From Alphaproteobacteria bacterium (GTDB lineage Bacteria > Pseudomonadota > Alphaproteobacteria > UBA9219): a stretch of DNA of 64,000 nucleotides. The translations under genes and the position numbers were made by a program. This document shows, in pieces, positions 43,955 through 52,325 of the stretch. The stretch spans positions 1-64,000 of the forward strand of contig JAFALY010000019.1 of the NCBI GenBank assembly GCA_019233975.1. Direction: 5' to 3'. Under the pieces are notes generated by a model. The model had not been told where the DNA came from. It did not search any database and worked only from the letters and a program-made list of their open reading frames with translations. The stretch's first letter is position 1, and each line of letters starts with the position of its first letter.

Positions 43955-45070
43955 TCATCCCTCGCGTGATTCAAAATCGATGCGTGGGTCGGTCAGCATA
44001 TAGGCGATGTCGCCCAGCAGATTCATCACCAGTCCCAGCAGCGTGAAGAAATACAACGTGCCGAACATTACCGGATAATCGCGGTTGATGGCGGATTCAA
44101 ACCCCAGCAAGCCCATGCCGTCCAGCGAGAAGATCACCTCGATCAACAGCGAGCCAGTGAAGAGGATCGAGATAAAAGCCGACGGAAAACCGGCAATGAC
44201 GATCAACATCGCGTTACGGAAAACATGGCCGTACAAAACGCGGCTTTCGGGCAGGCCCTTGGCGCGCGCCGTCAGGACATATTGCTTGTTAATCTCATCC
44301 AGAAACGAGTTTTTGGTCAGCATTGTCAGGCTGGCGAAACCGCCGATCACCATCGCCGTTATAGGCAATGTTATATGCCAGAAATAATCCAGAATACGAT
44401 GCGGCCAATCCATGTCCGACCATGTGTCGGACACAAGGCCGCGCAGTGGAAACCACCCCAGATAGCGGCCGCCAGCGAACAGGACGATCAGCAGCACCGC
44501 GAACAAGAAACTGGGGATGGCGTATCCGGCGATGATGACAGCGCTGCTCCATATATCAAAAGGCGTGCCGTCCTTGACCGCCTTGCGGATGCCAAGCGGG
44601 ATGGAGATCAGGTAGATGATGAGTGTGGTCCAGAGGCCAAGCGACACCGAAACCGGCATTTTGCTGATGACCAGATGCATCACGCTTTCATCACGGAAAT
44701 AGGATTTGCCGAAATCAAAACTCAGGTAATGCTGCATCATAATCGTGAAGCGCTTCCAGAGCGGTAGGTCGAACCCGAACTGGTGTTCCAGTTCCTTGAT
44801 CAATTCGGGGTCAACGCCCTGCGCGCCGGGGTAATGGCTGGCGCTGTTGTCCTCGGCGGTTTTCATCATCTGGCCTTGCGGCGCGGCGGTTTCGCCCGCG
44901 GCACTGCCGCCCACGCGGGCGGTGGCGGCCACGTCATTACCATGCAGTTTGGCGACAATTTGCTCGATCGGGCCACCCGGTGCCGCCTGAACAATCAGGA
45001 AATTCAGCACCATGATGCCGAACAGGGTCGGGATGATCAGCAGAATACGACGAAGTATATAAGCAAGCAT
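43955..45070 (-). CDS. YejB-type peptide ABC transporter permease, lone subunit
   Basis: 371 residues from ATG 45070. Binding-protein-dependent permease of the YejB group (microcin C and oligopeptide uptake): [20 protein letters not shown] start, an acidic/Gln-rich periplasmic insert after the first helix (about residues 38-80), then [20 protein letters not shown], the cytoplasmic EAA loop ([20 protein letters not shown]), [20 protein letters not shown] near the end. All elements are intact. The partner genes normally fused in one operon (yejA, yejE, yejF) are not beside it: upstream is the divergent LABN gene, downstream a degenerate phosphatase. Either the partners are elsewhere or it pairs with another transporter. 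Confidence 0.93.
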   Translation of the reverse strand: MLAYILRRILLIIPTLFGIMVLNFLIVQAAPGGPIEQIVAKLHGNDVAATARVGGSAAGETAAPQGQMMKTAEDNSASHYPGAQGVDPELIKELEHQFGFDLPLWKRFTIMMQHYLSFDFGKSYFRDESVMHLVISKMPVSVSLGLWTTLIIYLISIPLGIRKAVKDGTPFDIWSSAVIIAGYAIPSFLFAVLLIVLFAGGRYLGWFPLRGLVSDTWSDMDWPHRILDYFWHITLPITAMVIGGFASLTMLTKNSFLDEINKQYVLTARAKGLPESRVLYGHVFRNAMLIVIAGFPSAFISILFTGSLLIEVIFSLDGMGLLGFESAINRDYPVMFGTLYFFTLLGLVMNLLGDIAYMLTDPRIDFESREG

Positions 45071-45176
45071 GGCCCGATCATAAGGCCGTCGGGGGGAAAG
45101 GCAACAAACAATCCACCCCCTCGCCAAACGCGAACGGGGCGGCTATAAACGGCGTTTGTTAAAACGGGAACTAAAA

Positions 45177-45491
45177 ATGTCGGAAATTGTGCAAAATCTG
45201 GTCGCCTGGGTGCAGGCGCATTTCAACTGGTGGACGGTCGTTGGCTTTGGCGGTCAGGCCATGTTCATGATGCGCTTTGTCGTGCAATGGATCGCCAGCG
45301 AAAAAGAGAAGAAGAGCGTTGTGCCGGAACTTTTCTGGTATTTCAGTCTGGCTGGCGGTGTCGTTCTGTTCGTCTATGCTCTGCATCAAAGCGACCCGGT
45401 CTTTATTCTGGGGCAGGGGCTGGGGTTGTTCATCTATCTGCGCAACATGTACTTCATCTGGCGGCACAAAAAAGCCGCGCCGCAGGGTTAA
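45177..45491 (+). CDS. Lipid A biosynthesis N-terminal (LABN) domain membrane protein
   Basis: 104 residues from ATG 45177. Three transmembrane segments: WWTVVGFGGQAMFMMRFVV, FWYFSLAGGVVLFVYALHQ, and ILGQGLGLFIYLRNMYFI. The LABN signatures are FxxQxxFxxRxxxQWxxSEK near the first helix (here MRFVVQWIASEKEKKSVVP) and QxxGxxIYxRNxxxI near the end. The domain was first seen in front of a lipid-A disaccharide synthase and often stands beside lipid A or undecaprenyl glycosyltransferases. It begins a compact operon: the ArnT-like gene follows after 3 bp. It diverges from the lone YejB permease, sharing a 106-bp promoter region. Confidence 0.88.
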   Translation: MSEIVQNLVAWVQAHFNWWTVVGFGGQAMFMMRFVVQWIASEKEKKSVVPELFWYFSLAGGVVLFVYALHQSDPVFILGQGLGLFIYLRNMYFIWRHKKAAPQG

Positions 45492-45494
45492 CAT

Positions 45495-47183
45495 ATGACG
45501 CGCCTGCTGGATAAAGTAGCGCAGGGTCAAAGGCTGACGCCTGTCGGCTGGCTGATGCTGCTGCTTTTATGCGCGGCGATGTTTTTATCCGGCCTTGCGG
45601 CCTTGCCGCCGACCGACCGCGATGAATCCTCGTTCGCGCAGGCGACCAAGCAGATGGTCGAGACGGGTAACTATGTCGATATCCGGTTGCAGGACAAACC
45701 GCGTTATCAGAAACCCATCGGTATATACTGGTTGCAGGCGGCCAGTGTGCGCCTGCTGGACCGCGACCATTTGAATGAGATCTGGGCTTATCGTGTGCCG
45801 TCCTTCATCGGCATGACGATTGCCGTGCTGATGACGGCGGCGCTTGGCTGTGTTCTGTTCAATGCGCGGGTTGGCTTTCTGGCCGCCTTGATGCTGGCAG
45901 GCTGTCTGATTGCGAATGTCGAAGCGCGGTTGGCAAAGACAGACGCGTCGTTGCTGGCAACCATTATGGTCGCGCAATACGGGTTGGCGGTAGCCTATCG
46001 GCGTGAGGCGATGCAATGGGGGGTGCGCCTCGCTTTCTGGACGGCGCTTGGCATCGGTATATTGATCAAAGGGCCGATGGTCCTGTTGCCGGTTGCCGCG
46101 ACGTTGCTCTGGCTGTGGCGTCGGGATAACGCCGAAGGGGCCAGCACATGGCAATGGCTGCGCGTGACAAAACCTGTCATCGGCCTGCCCTGGATGCTGC
46201 TGATCGTTGTGCCGTGGTTTGTGGCCATTATGCATGCCAGCCATGGCGCGTTTGCCGAACAATCTGCCGGGCATGATATGCTGGCCAAAATCTGGCAGGG
46301 ACAAAATCGCGGGATCGTGCCGCCGGGCGCGCATGCGGTGCTATTCACGGCGATGTTCTTCCCGTCATCCCTGTTTGCGCTGCTGGCTTTGCCCGATGGA
46401 TGGCGGCTGCGGCGGCAACCATCCTATGCCTTCCTGTGGGGGTGGATTATCCCGACATGGATCGTTTTTGAACTGTCGCTGACCAAGCTGCCGCACTACA
46501 CCATGCCGACCTTTCCGGCCTTTGCTTTGTTGGCCGCCAAGATTGTGTGCGACGGCTACCCCGTCATGCGGCAAAAGCTGGCCGATGGCGGTTGGTTCCG
46601 CGCTTGGCCTGTGCTGGTTGTCTTTTTGTGGTTGATCGTCGGCTTTGCGCTGGCGGTTGCTGGCGTCGCCCTGCCGGTCGTGGCGCAGGGGCAGTGGTCG
46701 TGGCCACAAATGGGTGTCAGTGTCGCCTTGATCCTGCTACAGGCGGCGGTACTCTATAAACTGACGACATCGCGCACCGAAAGCGCACCTATCTTGATGG
46801 TTATCGGCAGCCTGTTCTTTATGTCTTTGGCATTCGGCATGACAGTACCGAACCTCAAGCCGTTATGGATGTCGCGCCAGTTGGTGCAGGCGGCAGAGGC
46901 GGTACAGCCTTGCGGGCAGTTGCAGCTTATTACCGCTTCCTATAACGAACCCAGCCTTGTCTTCATGGGCGGCACGCACAGCCTCTTGTTGAATGACGGC
47001 GCGGCGGCGGCGCAGGCCCTGCAAAACGACCATTGCGCCATTGCCATTATTGACGACAGCCGCCGCGAGGCTTTCCTGAATGCATTTACGGGTGCCGTTA
47101 AGCCCCGCCTGTCGGCCACGGTTGAAGGGTTGAATATGGGCCATGGCCATTTGGCGCGTTATGGGGTTTATACCTTGCCATGA
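45495..47183 (+). CDS. ArnT-like polyprenyl-phosphate glycosyltransferase (GT83/GT39)
   Basis: 562 residues, about twelve transmembrane helices. ArnT-type enzymes move an aminoarabinose or other sugar from undecaprenyl phosphate to lipid A at the periplasmic face. The conserved first periplasmic loop PPTDRDESSFAQATKQMV has the catalytic DE pair, followed by RLQDKPRYQKPIGIYWLQAA and a central KGPMVLLPV. A second conserved segment (PWFVAIMHASHGAFAEQ) is also recognisable. The C-terminal 110 residues form a periplasmic domain. It sits between the LABN gene (3 bp) and the PAP2 gene (ATGA overlap). Which sugar is transferred cannot be inferred. Confidence 0.9.
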   Translation: MTRLLDKVAQGQRLTPVGWLMLLLLCAAMFLSGLAALPPTDRDESSFAQATKQMVETGNYVDIRLQDKPRYQKPIGIYWLQAASVRLLDRDHLNEIWAYRVPSFIGMTIAVLMTAALGCVLFNARVGFLAALMLAGCLIANVEARLAKTDASLLATIMVAQYGLAVAYRREAMQWGVRLAFWTALGIGILIKGPMVLLPVAATLLWLWRRDNAEGASTWQWLRVTKPVIGLPWMLLIVVPWFVAIMHASHGAFAEQSAGHDMLAKIWQGQNRGIVPPGAHAVLFTAMFFPSSLFALLALPDGWRLRRQPSYAFLWGWIIPTWIVFELSLTKLPHYTMPTFPAFALLAAKIVCDGYPVMRQKLADGGWFRAWPVLVVFLWLIVGFALAVAGVALPVVAQGQWSWPQMGVSVALILLQAAVLYKLTTSRTESAPILMVIGSLFFMSLAFGMTVPNLKPLWMSRQLVQAAEAVQPCGQLQLITASYNEPSLVFMGGTHSLLLNDGAAAAQALQNDHCAIAIIDDSRREAFLNAFTGAVKPRLSATVEGLNMGHGHLARYGVYTLP

Positions 47184-47887
47184 CACACCAACACTTGCCC
47201 AAAGTTTTGCGGACAGTGGCGGCGGGTGCGGCCTTTGCGGCTTTGGTGGTGTTGACCGTTCTGTATGTCGATCTGCCGGTATCGCTCTATTTCCGGAATC
47301 TGGATCAATCGCATCACGCGTTGATCGACGCTTTTCGTGCGTTCACGGATTTTGGCAAATCGAAATGGTATTTGTGGCCTGCGGGTGTCGTCCTTATCGT
47401 TGCCGCCTGTCTTTGCCGCGCGCGTATTGTGCAGCCAACCGAGAATTTGTCGCGGAACACGTGCTGGCTTTTGCAGTTCTTTCTGTACATAGCCGCGTCC
47501 GGCATTATCACCGATATCCTGAAGCCATTGATAGGGCAGGCCCGTCCCGTTGAATGGCTGCGTGACGGCGTCTACGGCTTCCATCCTTTCAGCTTTACGG
47601 CGGCGTGGAACGCTATGCCCTCCGGCCATGCGACGACGGCCTTTTCCCTTATTCTTATTTTATCGGCGCGCTGGCCGCGTCTTGCGGTCTTGTGGACGGT
47701 TGGCGGGTTTGTGCTGGCGCTCAGCCGCGTGCTCGTTAACGCGCATTATGTCAGTGATATTTTTATGGCCGCTGCCGTGGCATGGGCCTGTTTTATCATT
47801 TTGAGACAGGGTGTTGTGCAAAATGGGATAAAAACATTGCATGATAGTATTTTTCCCATTGACGAGCCGGGGGGGCCTTCCGCATAA
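47180..47887 (+). CDS. PAP2-family lipid phosphatase
   Basis: 235 residues, five or six transmembrane helices. The three phosphatase motifs are intact: KPLIGQARP (KX6RP), AMPSGHATTAF (PSGH), and SRVLVNAHYVSDI (SRX5HX3D). In this context, after an ArnT-like transferase, likely substrates are lipid A phosphates (LpxE/LpxF-like) or undecaprenyl pyrophosphate. Its ATG overlaps the stop of the transferase gene (ATGA), so the two are coupled. The XRE regulator follows after 8 bp. Confidence 0.9.
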   Translation: MTHQHLPKVLRTVAAGAAFAALVVLTVLYVDLPVSLYFRNLDQSHHALIDAFRAFTDFGKSKWYLWPAGVVLIVAACLCRARIVQPTENLSRNTCWLLQFFLYIAASGIITDILKPLIGQARPVEWLRDGVYGFHPFSFTAAWNAMPSGHATTAFSLILILSARWPRLAVLWTVGGFVLALSRVLVNAHYVSDIFMAAAVAWACFIILRQGVVQNGIKTLHDSIFPIDEPGGPSA

Positions 47888-47895
47888 TCCGCGCC

Positions 47896-48372
47896 ATGCC
47901 GCGTTCAAAAAACAAAACAATGCCGCGCTGGGTCGAAACCCTGCGTGACCTGATGGAAAGCGAAGGGTTAAACCCGCGCAGCCTGTCGTTGAAGGCCGGG
48001 CTTAGCCCGACAGCCGTGCGTGATATGCTGGAAGGGCGTTCGCGCTTCCCACGCTATGATACGGCAGAGGCTTTGGCGCGTGCGCTAGGCACGACGCCCG
48101 CCTTTCTGATGAGCAATGACAGCGCCGAAGAGCACACGATGGATGACACAGGCCTGCTGACGGAAATTATTGCGCGCCTGCAGGAAATCAGCGAAGAGCT
48201 GGAACATCCGCTCTCGCCCCGTGAATTTGCCGCCATGGCGGCCACCATCTATCGACGCATGCAGGATGAAGAGAAAAAACATGGCGCCGCGTCGGCGATA
48301 CAGAATATCGGCGCCAAGATATACGACTTGCTGGATTATGAAAAACTGCGCAAGCAGGGCGGTCGTCGGTAA
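47896..48372 (+). CDS. XRE-family DNA-binding regulator
   Basis: 158 residues. The N-terminal helix-turn-helix (LNPRSLSLKAGLSPTAVRDM, then LEGRSRFPRYDTAEALARAL) is an XRE/Cro-C1 type fold, similar to phage repressor-like regulators that read TPAFLMSND at the end of the domain. The C-terminal half (ISEELEHPLSPREFAAMAAT, then IYRRMQDEEKK) is helical, without peptidase motifs. It is the last gene of the lipid A modification operon and may regulate it, though an independent promoter is not excluded. An internal ATG at 47920 would give a shorter form. Confidence 0.88.
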   Translation: MPRSKNKTMPRWVETLRDLMESEGLNPRSLSLKAGLSPTAVRDMLEGRSRFPRYDTAEALARALGTTPAFLMSNDSAEEHTMDDTGLLTEIIARLQEISEELEHPLSPREFAAMAATIYRRMQDEEKKHGAASAIQNIGAKIYDLLDYEKLRKQGGRR

Positions 48373-48494
48373 CCTTCTGAAACCATAATTATTGGGCTCA
48401 GCAGGCATTATTTAGTTTCATGGTTTGGTGCTACCATCCTTGTATCCGACAAGATGGCGTGCCTTTGGATTGTTATTACAGGACAGGTATAGTC

Positions 48495-48866
48495 ATGACT
48501 GATCGTAGTGAGAAGATTATTACGCTGGCGCGTGAAATGTTGCGTTCCGATATGATGACGAAGCAACAGCCGGTGCGGCAGGAAAACAAAAAACTTTCCC
48601 TGAGTATTGTGTGCCTGACGACGGTACTGAGCGCGGCCGCCGGCAGTATGATGACGGGCTGGATTGTTGAATTGCACCGCCCCATTAACCGTTATGAACG
48701 TACGGAACTGGACGCGCTGATTTTCTATGCGGCGCATGAAAAAAACCTTGATGAATCGTCACTGCGGCATGAGGTCGCGGCCCATCTGAATATTGTCAAC
48801 CTTGAGGATATGAACCTGGCGGATTTTCGTGCCGCACGTTTGTACTTGCAAGACCGCGCTCGCTGA
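48495..48866 (+). CDS. Small single-pass membrane protein
   Basis: 123 residues from ATG 48495 (AGG nine bases upstream). A short basic N-terminus (RQENKKLS) leads into one transmembrane helix (LSIVCLTTVLSAAAGSMMTG), then a 70-residue extracytoplasmic or cytoplasmic helical domain with acidic residues (ERTELDALIFYAAHEKNLDE). No family recognised. It follows the XRE gene by about 120 bp and stands alone. Confidence 0.55.
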   Translation: MTDRSEKIITLAREMLRSDMMTKQQPVRQENKKLSLSIVCLTTVLSAAAGSMMTGWIVELHRPINRYERTELDALIFYAAHEKNLDESSLRHEVAAHLNIVNLEDMNLADFRAARLYLQDRAR

Positions 48867-48922
48867 TAAAACACTTGATAACGTCTGAATCCCATAGTAT
48901 GTAGGATAAATCCCATATACTT

Positions 48923-49246
48923 ATGATCAGGATGTTATGTTGTCAGATGTCGTGTTGGTTTGATTATTCAGATTTATCCGCCCGCCGAAAAGCATTGCCG
49001 GCCCTGCGTCGATACCGGGCGCATGCCAGACACCCGTGGGTCACGCGCGATGAATTGGCCTTTATTCTTGCCCATGAATTGCAGCACAAAGGCATACGCG
49101 TCTTCTCGCGGCGGCTTTATCGCGTGCTGCGTGACGTGTATGGGCAGGGGGCCGATGCTATGCTGTCGCAAATCGCTACGTTTATCCCGCCCGACGAAAA
49201 CGGGTCAGATACGAAGGCAGCGCGAGGTCGAGCGTCACGGGCGTAA
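48923..49246 (+). CDS. Small hypothetical protein, start uncertain
   Basis: Up to 107 residues. Several in-frame ATGs (48923, 48932, 48947) and no clear ribosome binding site make the start unsure. The middle (RDELAFILAHELQHKGIRVF, then SRRLYRVLRDVYGQGAD) is helical and basic and looks coding, with HELQHKG reminiscent of a metallopeptidase HExxH but one residue off (HELQH reads H-E-L-Q-H, a true HEXXH spacing). The end overlaps the convergent epimerase gene by 65 bp. If the HEXXH is real the protein could be a small zinc-binding protein; no other protease feature is seen. Confidence 0.4.
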   Translation: MIRMLCCQMSCWFDYSDLSARRKALPALRRYRAHARHPWVTRDELAFILAHELQHKGIRVFSRRLYRVLRDVYGQGADAMLSQIATFIPPDENGSDTKAARGRASRA

Positions 49247-50132
49247 CGCCAAGGTCAGCCAGCGTACCGATCCCGGACGCAATGTCCAGAACATTGTCTG
49301 TCTTTAGCAATGTCACTTGGTCCCGGGTCAAGAGCGGGTGCGGCATCCACTCCAGAAAGAACGCCTTCAGATAGGCAATGGCCCATGGAACGGGGACAAG
49401 CGCGACTTTCTGTCCGGTCACAGACAGCATTTTTTGCATCAGGTCGCTGAAGCTTGCAATTTCGCTGCCCGCCAGGGCATAAGTTCTGCCTTGCAGGTTG
49501 GCGTTTTGCAGGATGTTCATCACAGCCGCGGCGACATCGCCGACATAGACAGGCTGGAACCGCGTTTGCCCGCCACCGATCAAAGGCAACGCCGGCGCGA
49601 ATTGAGCCATGCGGGCGAACAGATTGAAAAACTGATCTTCGGCGCCGAACACAATGCTGGGGCGCAGGATGGTGGCATGCGGGAAAAAGGTGCGCGCCGC
49701 TTCTTCGCCCGCAAACTTGCTGCGTGCATAGGCCGCCGCTGCGTTAGGCGACGCGCCCAGTGATGACATCTGAATATACTGGCTGGCGCCTGCGTCATGT
49801 ACTTGTCGCGCGATACGCGCCGCCGTTTCGACATGCAGGCATTGGAAGCTCTGGTTCTTCTTTTCGTACAAAATGCCGATCAGGTTAATGACGGCATCAG
49901 ACCCTGCGCAGGCTCGCGCTACAGCGGATTCGTGGCGGATGTTAGTGGGCAGGGCGACAATCTGTCCAACGTCACCGCAGGTCTTAAGCGGCAGGACCAG
50001 GTCAGGATGGCGTGTCGGTATGATAATGCGTGCGCCGGTTTCAGCGAGTTTGCGCACCAGATGACGACCGATAAAGCCCGTGCCGCCGAAAAGGGTGATT
50101 TGCCGAAGAGGGTGAAGGCCGGAGCGCGTCAT
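49182..50132 (-). CDS. NAD(P)-dependent epimerase-like protein (NDUFA9/complex I-associated type)
   Basis: 316 residues from ATG 50132; a longer start at 50159 is possible. Atypical short-chain dehydrogenase: the dinucleotide loop is QITLFGGTGFIGRHLVRKLA, followed by IIPTRHPDLVLPLKTCGDVG, AVINLIGILYEKKNQSFQCL, IQMSSLGASPNAAAAYARSK (the active-site YxxxK region), ILRPSIVFGAEDQFFNLFAR and FQPVYVGDVAAAV. This is the pattern of NDUFA9, the mitochondrial complex I accessory subunit, and of its alphaproteobacterial relatives. No nuo genes adjoin. It is probably read alone, ahead of recR by the opposite gene order. Confidence 0.88.
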   Translation of the reverse strand: MTRSGLHPLRQITLFGGTGFIGRHLVRKLAETGARIIIPTRHPDLVLPLKTCGDVGQIVALPTNIRHESAVARACAGSDAVINLIGILYEKKNQSFQCLHVETAARIARQVHDAGASQYIQMSSLGASPNAAAAYARSKFAGEEAARTFFPHATILRPSIVFGAEDQFFNLFARMAQFAPALPLIGGGQTRFQPVYVGDVAAAVMNILQNANLQGRTYALAGSEIASFSDLMQKMLSVTGQKVALVPVPWAIAYLKAFFLEWMPHPLLTRDQVTLLKTDNVLDIASGIGTLADLGVTPVTLDLALPSYLTRFRRAG

Positions 50133-50194
50133 GGGTTTCGTGTACCAAAAGTGAACCAATCAACACTGATTCTAACCAAAGACTGCGCGTAAAG

Positions 50195-50788
50195 CTATCC
50201 CGTCTTGCGTCGTGATTGAAAAGCGGCGATGAGCGTGCCGTCATCCAGATAATCCAGCTCTCCCCCAACCGGCAGGCCATGTGCCAGACGCGTGATGGTT
50301 ACGCCCGTGGCGGCCAGTCTTTCCGCCACATAATGCGCCGTTGTTTGTCCTTCGACCGTGGCGTTCAGTGCCAAAATAACTTCGGTCAGGTCACCTTGGT
50401 TCAGGCGCGTGATTAATGCATCGATCCGCAAATCTTCGGGGCGTATGCCTTCCAGTGCCGATAAGGTGCCGCCCAGAACATGATAGCGTCCGCGAAACGC
50501 ATGGCTGCGTTCCAGCGCCCAAATATCAGCCACATCTTCGACCACGCACAAAACACCGTTCTGGCGGGCAGGATCGCGGCAGATGGGGCAGGGATCGCTG
50601 TCGCTCAAATTGCCGCAGGTGCCGCAGGGTTTGACCTGTTCTGCGGCATTCTGCATGGCGTCGATGAGTGGTTGCATCAGGACTTCGCGCCGTTTCAGCA
50701 GGTGCAGAACGCTGCGCCTTGCCGAACGTGGGCCAAGGCCCGGCAGTTTCGCCAGTAATTGTATCAGTTGTTCAAGCGGCGACAGCAT
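50195..50788 (-). CDS. recR: Recombination mediator RecR
   Basis: 197 residues. RecR forms a ring that, with RecO/RecF, loads RecA at gaps. The order is helix-hairpin-helix ([20 protein letters not shown]), Cys4 zinc finger ([20 protein letters not shown]), and Toprim domain ([16 protein letters not shown] region through [20 protein letters not shown], then [12 protein letters not shown]), with [20 protein letters not shown] at the end. All zinc ligands are present. It lies 17 bp downstream of ybaB, the conserved pair; the usual dnaX in front is missing. Confidence 0.97.
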   Translation of the reverse strand: MLSPLEQLIQLLAKLPGLGPRSARRSVLHLLKRREVLMQPLIDAMQNAAEQVKPCGTCGNLSDSDPCPICRDPARQNGVLCVVEDVADIWALERSHAFRGRYHVLGGTLSALEGIRPEDLRIDALITRLNQGDLTEVILALNATVEGQTTAHYVAERLAATGVTITRLAHGLPVGGELDYLDDGTLIAAFQSRRKTG

Positions 50789-50805
50789 CGCGCGGGCAAC
50801 AATGT

Positions 50806-51126
50806 TTAGAAGGGCAGCTTCATGCCGGGGGGCAGGCCCATGTCACCCATGATCTGCTGCGTTTCGCCGGCAATATGTTCTTCGGCGCGCTTTTTCGCGT
50901 CATTCACGGCGGCGACGATCAAATCTTCCAGCAGATCCTTCTCAGCCGGGTTGATCAACTGCGGGTCGATGGTGATTTTGCGCAGTTCTGCCTTGCCGTT
51001 CGCCTGCACAACAACCATACCGCCGCCTGACTGGCCGGTAATATCAACCGAGTCGAGGCTGTTCTGCATATCGGCCATCTTGGCCTGCATTTCCTGAACC
51101 TTGCGCATCATGACGTTGATATTCAT
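50806..51126 (-). CDS. YbaB/EbfC nucleoid-associated protein
   Basis: 106 residues from ATG 51126; longer in-frame starts precede it but do not match the family. Dimeric DNA-binding protein. [20 protein letters not shown] forms the long helix that makes the tweezer dimer, and [20 protein letters not shown] and [20 protein letters not shown] are the family core. It is first of the ybaB-recR pair. dnaX, its usual upstream neighbour, is absent: the upstream 278 bp are non-coding and lead to an oppositely read gene. Confidence 0.95.
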   Translation of the reverse strand: MNINVMMRKVQEMQAKMADMQNSLDSVDITGQSGGGMVVVQANGKAELRKITIDPQLINPAEKDLLEDLIVAAVNDAKKRAEEHIAGETQQIMGDMGLPPGMKLPF

Positions 51127-51235
51127 GGGACCGTTTATCCTTTGTGTTGGTGTTTTGAACGTGCGCCTATCGCGTAACATCCCGACAACGGGAAGGCAAT
51201 GGATTTGGTTATTGGTCTATAATGTCAACGAAATG

Positions 51236-51259
51236 TGGTTTTAAGATTAATTAAAACCA
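51236..51259. other. Perfect 9-bp AT-rich inverted repeat
   Basis: TGGTTTTAA-GATTAA-TTAAAACCA lies in the 278-bp divergent gap between ybaB and the small gene at 51405. It has the size of an operator for a dimeric regulator, or could form a weak RNA stem. No matching copy was noticed elsewhere in the window. Confidence 0.45.
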
Positions 51260-51367
51260 ACACTTGGACGTGAATTACTTTCATGATTTATAACGAAAAA
51301 ATAGGGCTGAATAAGTTTTTTAGTTTCAGGTTTTCCGTTTAAGCTTGAATTAACGAGTTGAGATTAG

Positions 51368-51389
51368 AACCGTCAACGGAACGGTTTTT
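51368..51389 (+). promoter_or_regulatory. Hairpin with T-run immediately before the small gene at 51405
   Basis: AACCGT and ACGGTT form a 6-bp stem around CAACGGA, ending in five T, and the AAAGGA ribosome binding site of the next gene starts two bases later. The layout is that of a small attenuator or a leader terminator. Confidence 0.4.
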
Positions 51390-51404
51390 GAAAGGAATCA
51401 AGAA

Positions 51405-51614
51405 GTGTTGGTTGAACTATCACCCGTAGCTTATCTGGGTTTGTGCGGTCTGGTGCGCGATGCGTTGCAGCACCCGACGGACGCCACCCCCCTGCTGAAC
51501 AAAATCGCTCAGGAACTGAGCAGCGCGACCGCGGGCGGCATGATCCCGTCCGAGTTGGCCGAGCATCCGGAAAAGCTGGAAGCCCTGCGTACGGCCGGCT
51601 TCGTTAATCACTAA
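51405..51614 (+). CDS. Small hypothetical protein (69 aa)
   Basis: Start GTG 51405, with AAGGA eight bases upstream. The 69-residue product is soluble and helical (LVRDALQHPTDATPLLNKIA, then QELSSATAGGMIPSELAEHP) and ends in FVNH. Strong expression signals surround it: a good ribosome binding site, a leader hairpin (51368-51389) and an intrinsic terminator (51633-51661) only 19 bp after its stop. No family recognised. The gene is a compact monocistronic unit, unusually well equipped for a short hypothetical. Confidence 0.65.
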   Translation: MLVELSPVAYLGLCGLVRDALQHPTDATPLLNKIAQELSSATAGGMIPSELAEHPEKLEALRTAGFVNH

Positions 51615-51632
51615 ACATAATCGCCATTGCTC

Positions 51633-51661
51633 AAAACGGCCGGGTAAAATCGGCCGTTTTT
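51633..51661 (+). terminator. Intrinsic terminator after the small gene at 51405
   Basis: AACGGCCG and CGGCCGTT form a perfect 8-bp stem around GGTAAAAT, bordered by AA and a T-run. It is symmetrical enough to act on both strands, but only the plus-strand gene ends here. Confidence 0.9.
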
Positions 51662-51718
51662 GTTTGCGCACGTGGAGGATTATGCCATGCTGCGGCCCAT
51701 TCAGAACCGGGGGTTAAA

Positions 51719-52246
51719 ATGGGACGCGAGCTTTCCGTATGGGCTATGTTGGCCAAACCGTCATTGGGCGAATGGCGACGCCGTATTGAGGATATCGCCG
51801 GTGCCTTTGGTGCGGCACCCTTTGACCCGCACATTACGGTCTATTGCGGCAAGCAGGGTGACGATGTCACGCTGGACGCGGTGCGGCGTGCGGCGGCAGA
51901 ACATGCGCCCTTCACGCTGCGTGTGACGCAACTGGTCCATGGCGTGCTGTTTAACAAAAACCTGTATTACGAATTTGAACGGCATGAAACGCCGTTTGCG
52001 CTGTGCAAACGCATTATCGAACTGGCCGATCCCGAACCCTATTACGTGCCCAACCCGCATATGAGCGTTTTATACAGTGGCGATTTTCAGAAAACGCTGG
52101 CGGCGGCCAGCCATTGCCTCGCGCCGTCGTTGGTCGGGGAATTACGCTTTGACTCGCTGCGCGTCATTCAGGGAACCTCGCCGTTGCAAAGCAACGATCA
52201 TGTCATGGCCTGGAAGACGTTACTGGATGTACCGTTGGGCGGCTAG
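51719..52246 (+). CDS. 2H-family cyclic phosphodiesterase-like protein
   Basis: 175 residues, GGGGG seven bases before the ATG. The two catalytic HxT/Sx motifs of 2H phosphoesterases are present: FDPHITVYCG (about residue 38) and NPHMSVLYSG (about residue 112). The overall size and the C-terminal GTSPLQSNDHVMAWK fit the plant/yeast-type CPDase family, which opens ADP-ribose 1,2-cyclic phosphate or nucleoside 2,3-cyclic phosphates. RNA ligase or tRNA-splicing genes are not beside it, so the substrate is open. tRNA-Gly lies 64 bp downstream on the other strand. Confidence 0.85.
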   Translation: MGRELSVWAMLAKPSLGEWRRRIEDIAGAFGAAPFDPHITVYCGKQGDDVTLDAVRRAAAEHAPFTLRVTQLVHGVLFNKNLYYEFERHETPFALCKRIIELADPEPYYVPNPHMSVLYSGDFQKTLAAASHCLAPSLVGELRFDSLRVIQGTSPLQSNDHVMAWKTLLDVPLGG

Positions 52247-52255
52247 CCTGTGGCT

Positions 52256-52325
52256 AAGTGGAGCGGTGAAGGGCTTGCTGCGCAGGCAGCAAGCGAGGTT
52301 GCCGTGAAGTGGAGCGGGTGAAGGG
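52256..52325. repeat. Near-perfect direct repeat of the tRNA-Gly 3' end
   Basis: Plus-strand copy A (52256-52273) AAGTGGAGCGGTGAAGGG and copy B (52307-52325), which is the same with one extra G, lie 33 bp apart. Copy B covers the acceptor 3' strand, CCA and half of the T-arm of tRNA-Gly; copy A is a second partial copy outside the gene. This is what is left when an element integrates into a tRNA 3' end or when the gene is duplicated and decays. Confidence 0.6.
52273..52294. other. Perfect 9-bp hairpin between the tRNA repeat copies
   Basis: GCTTGCTGC and GCAGCAAGC pair perfectly around a GCAG loop, directly between the two copies of the tRNA-Gly end. There is no T-run. It could be a processing or folding element for the tRNA transcript, which is read leftward through it. 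Confidence 0.55.

Noticed and set aside
48923-49246. Toxin-antitoxin system with the XRE regulator
   Set aside because: The XRE gene belongs to the lipid A operon about 550 bp away, another gene lies between, and the small protein shows no toxin motif.
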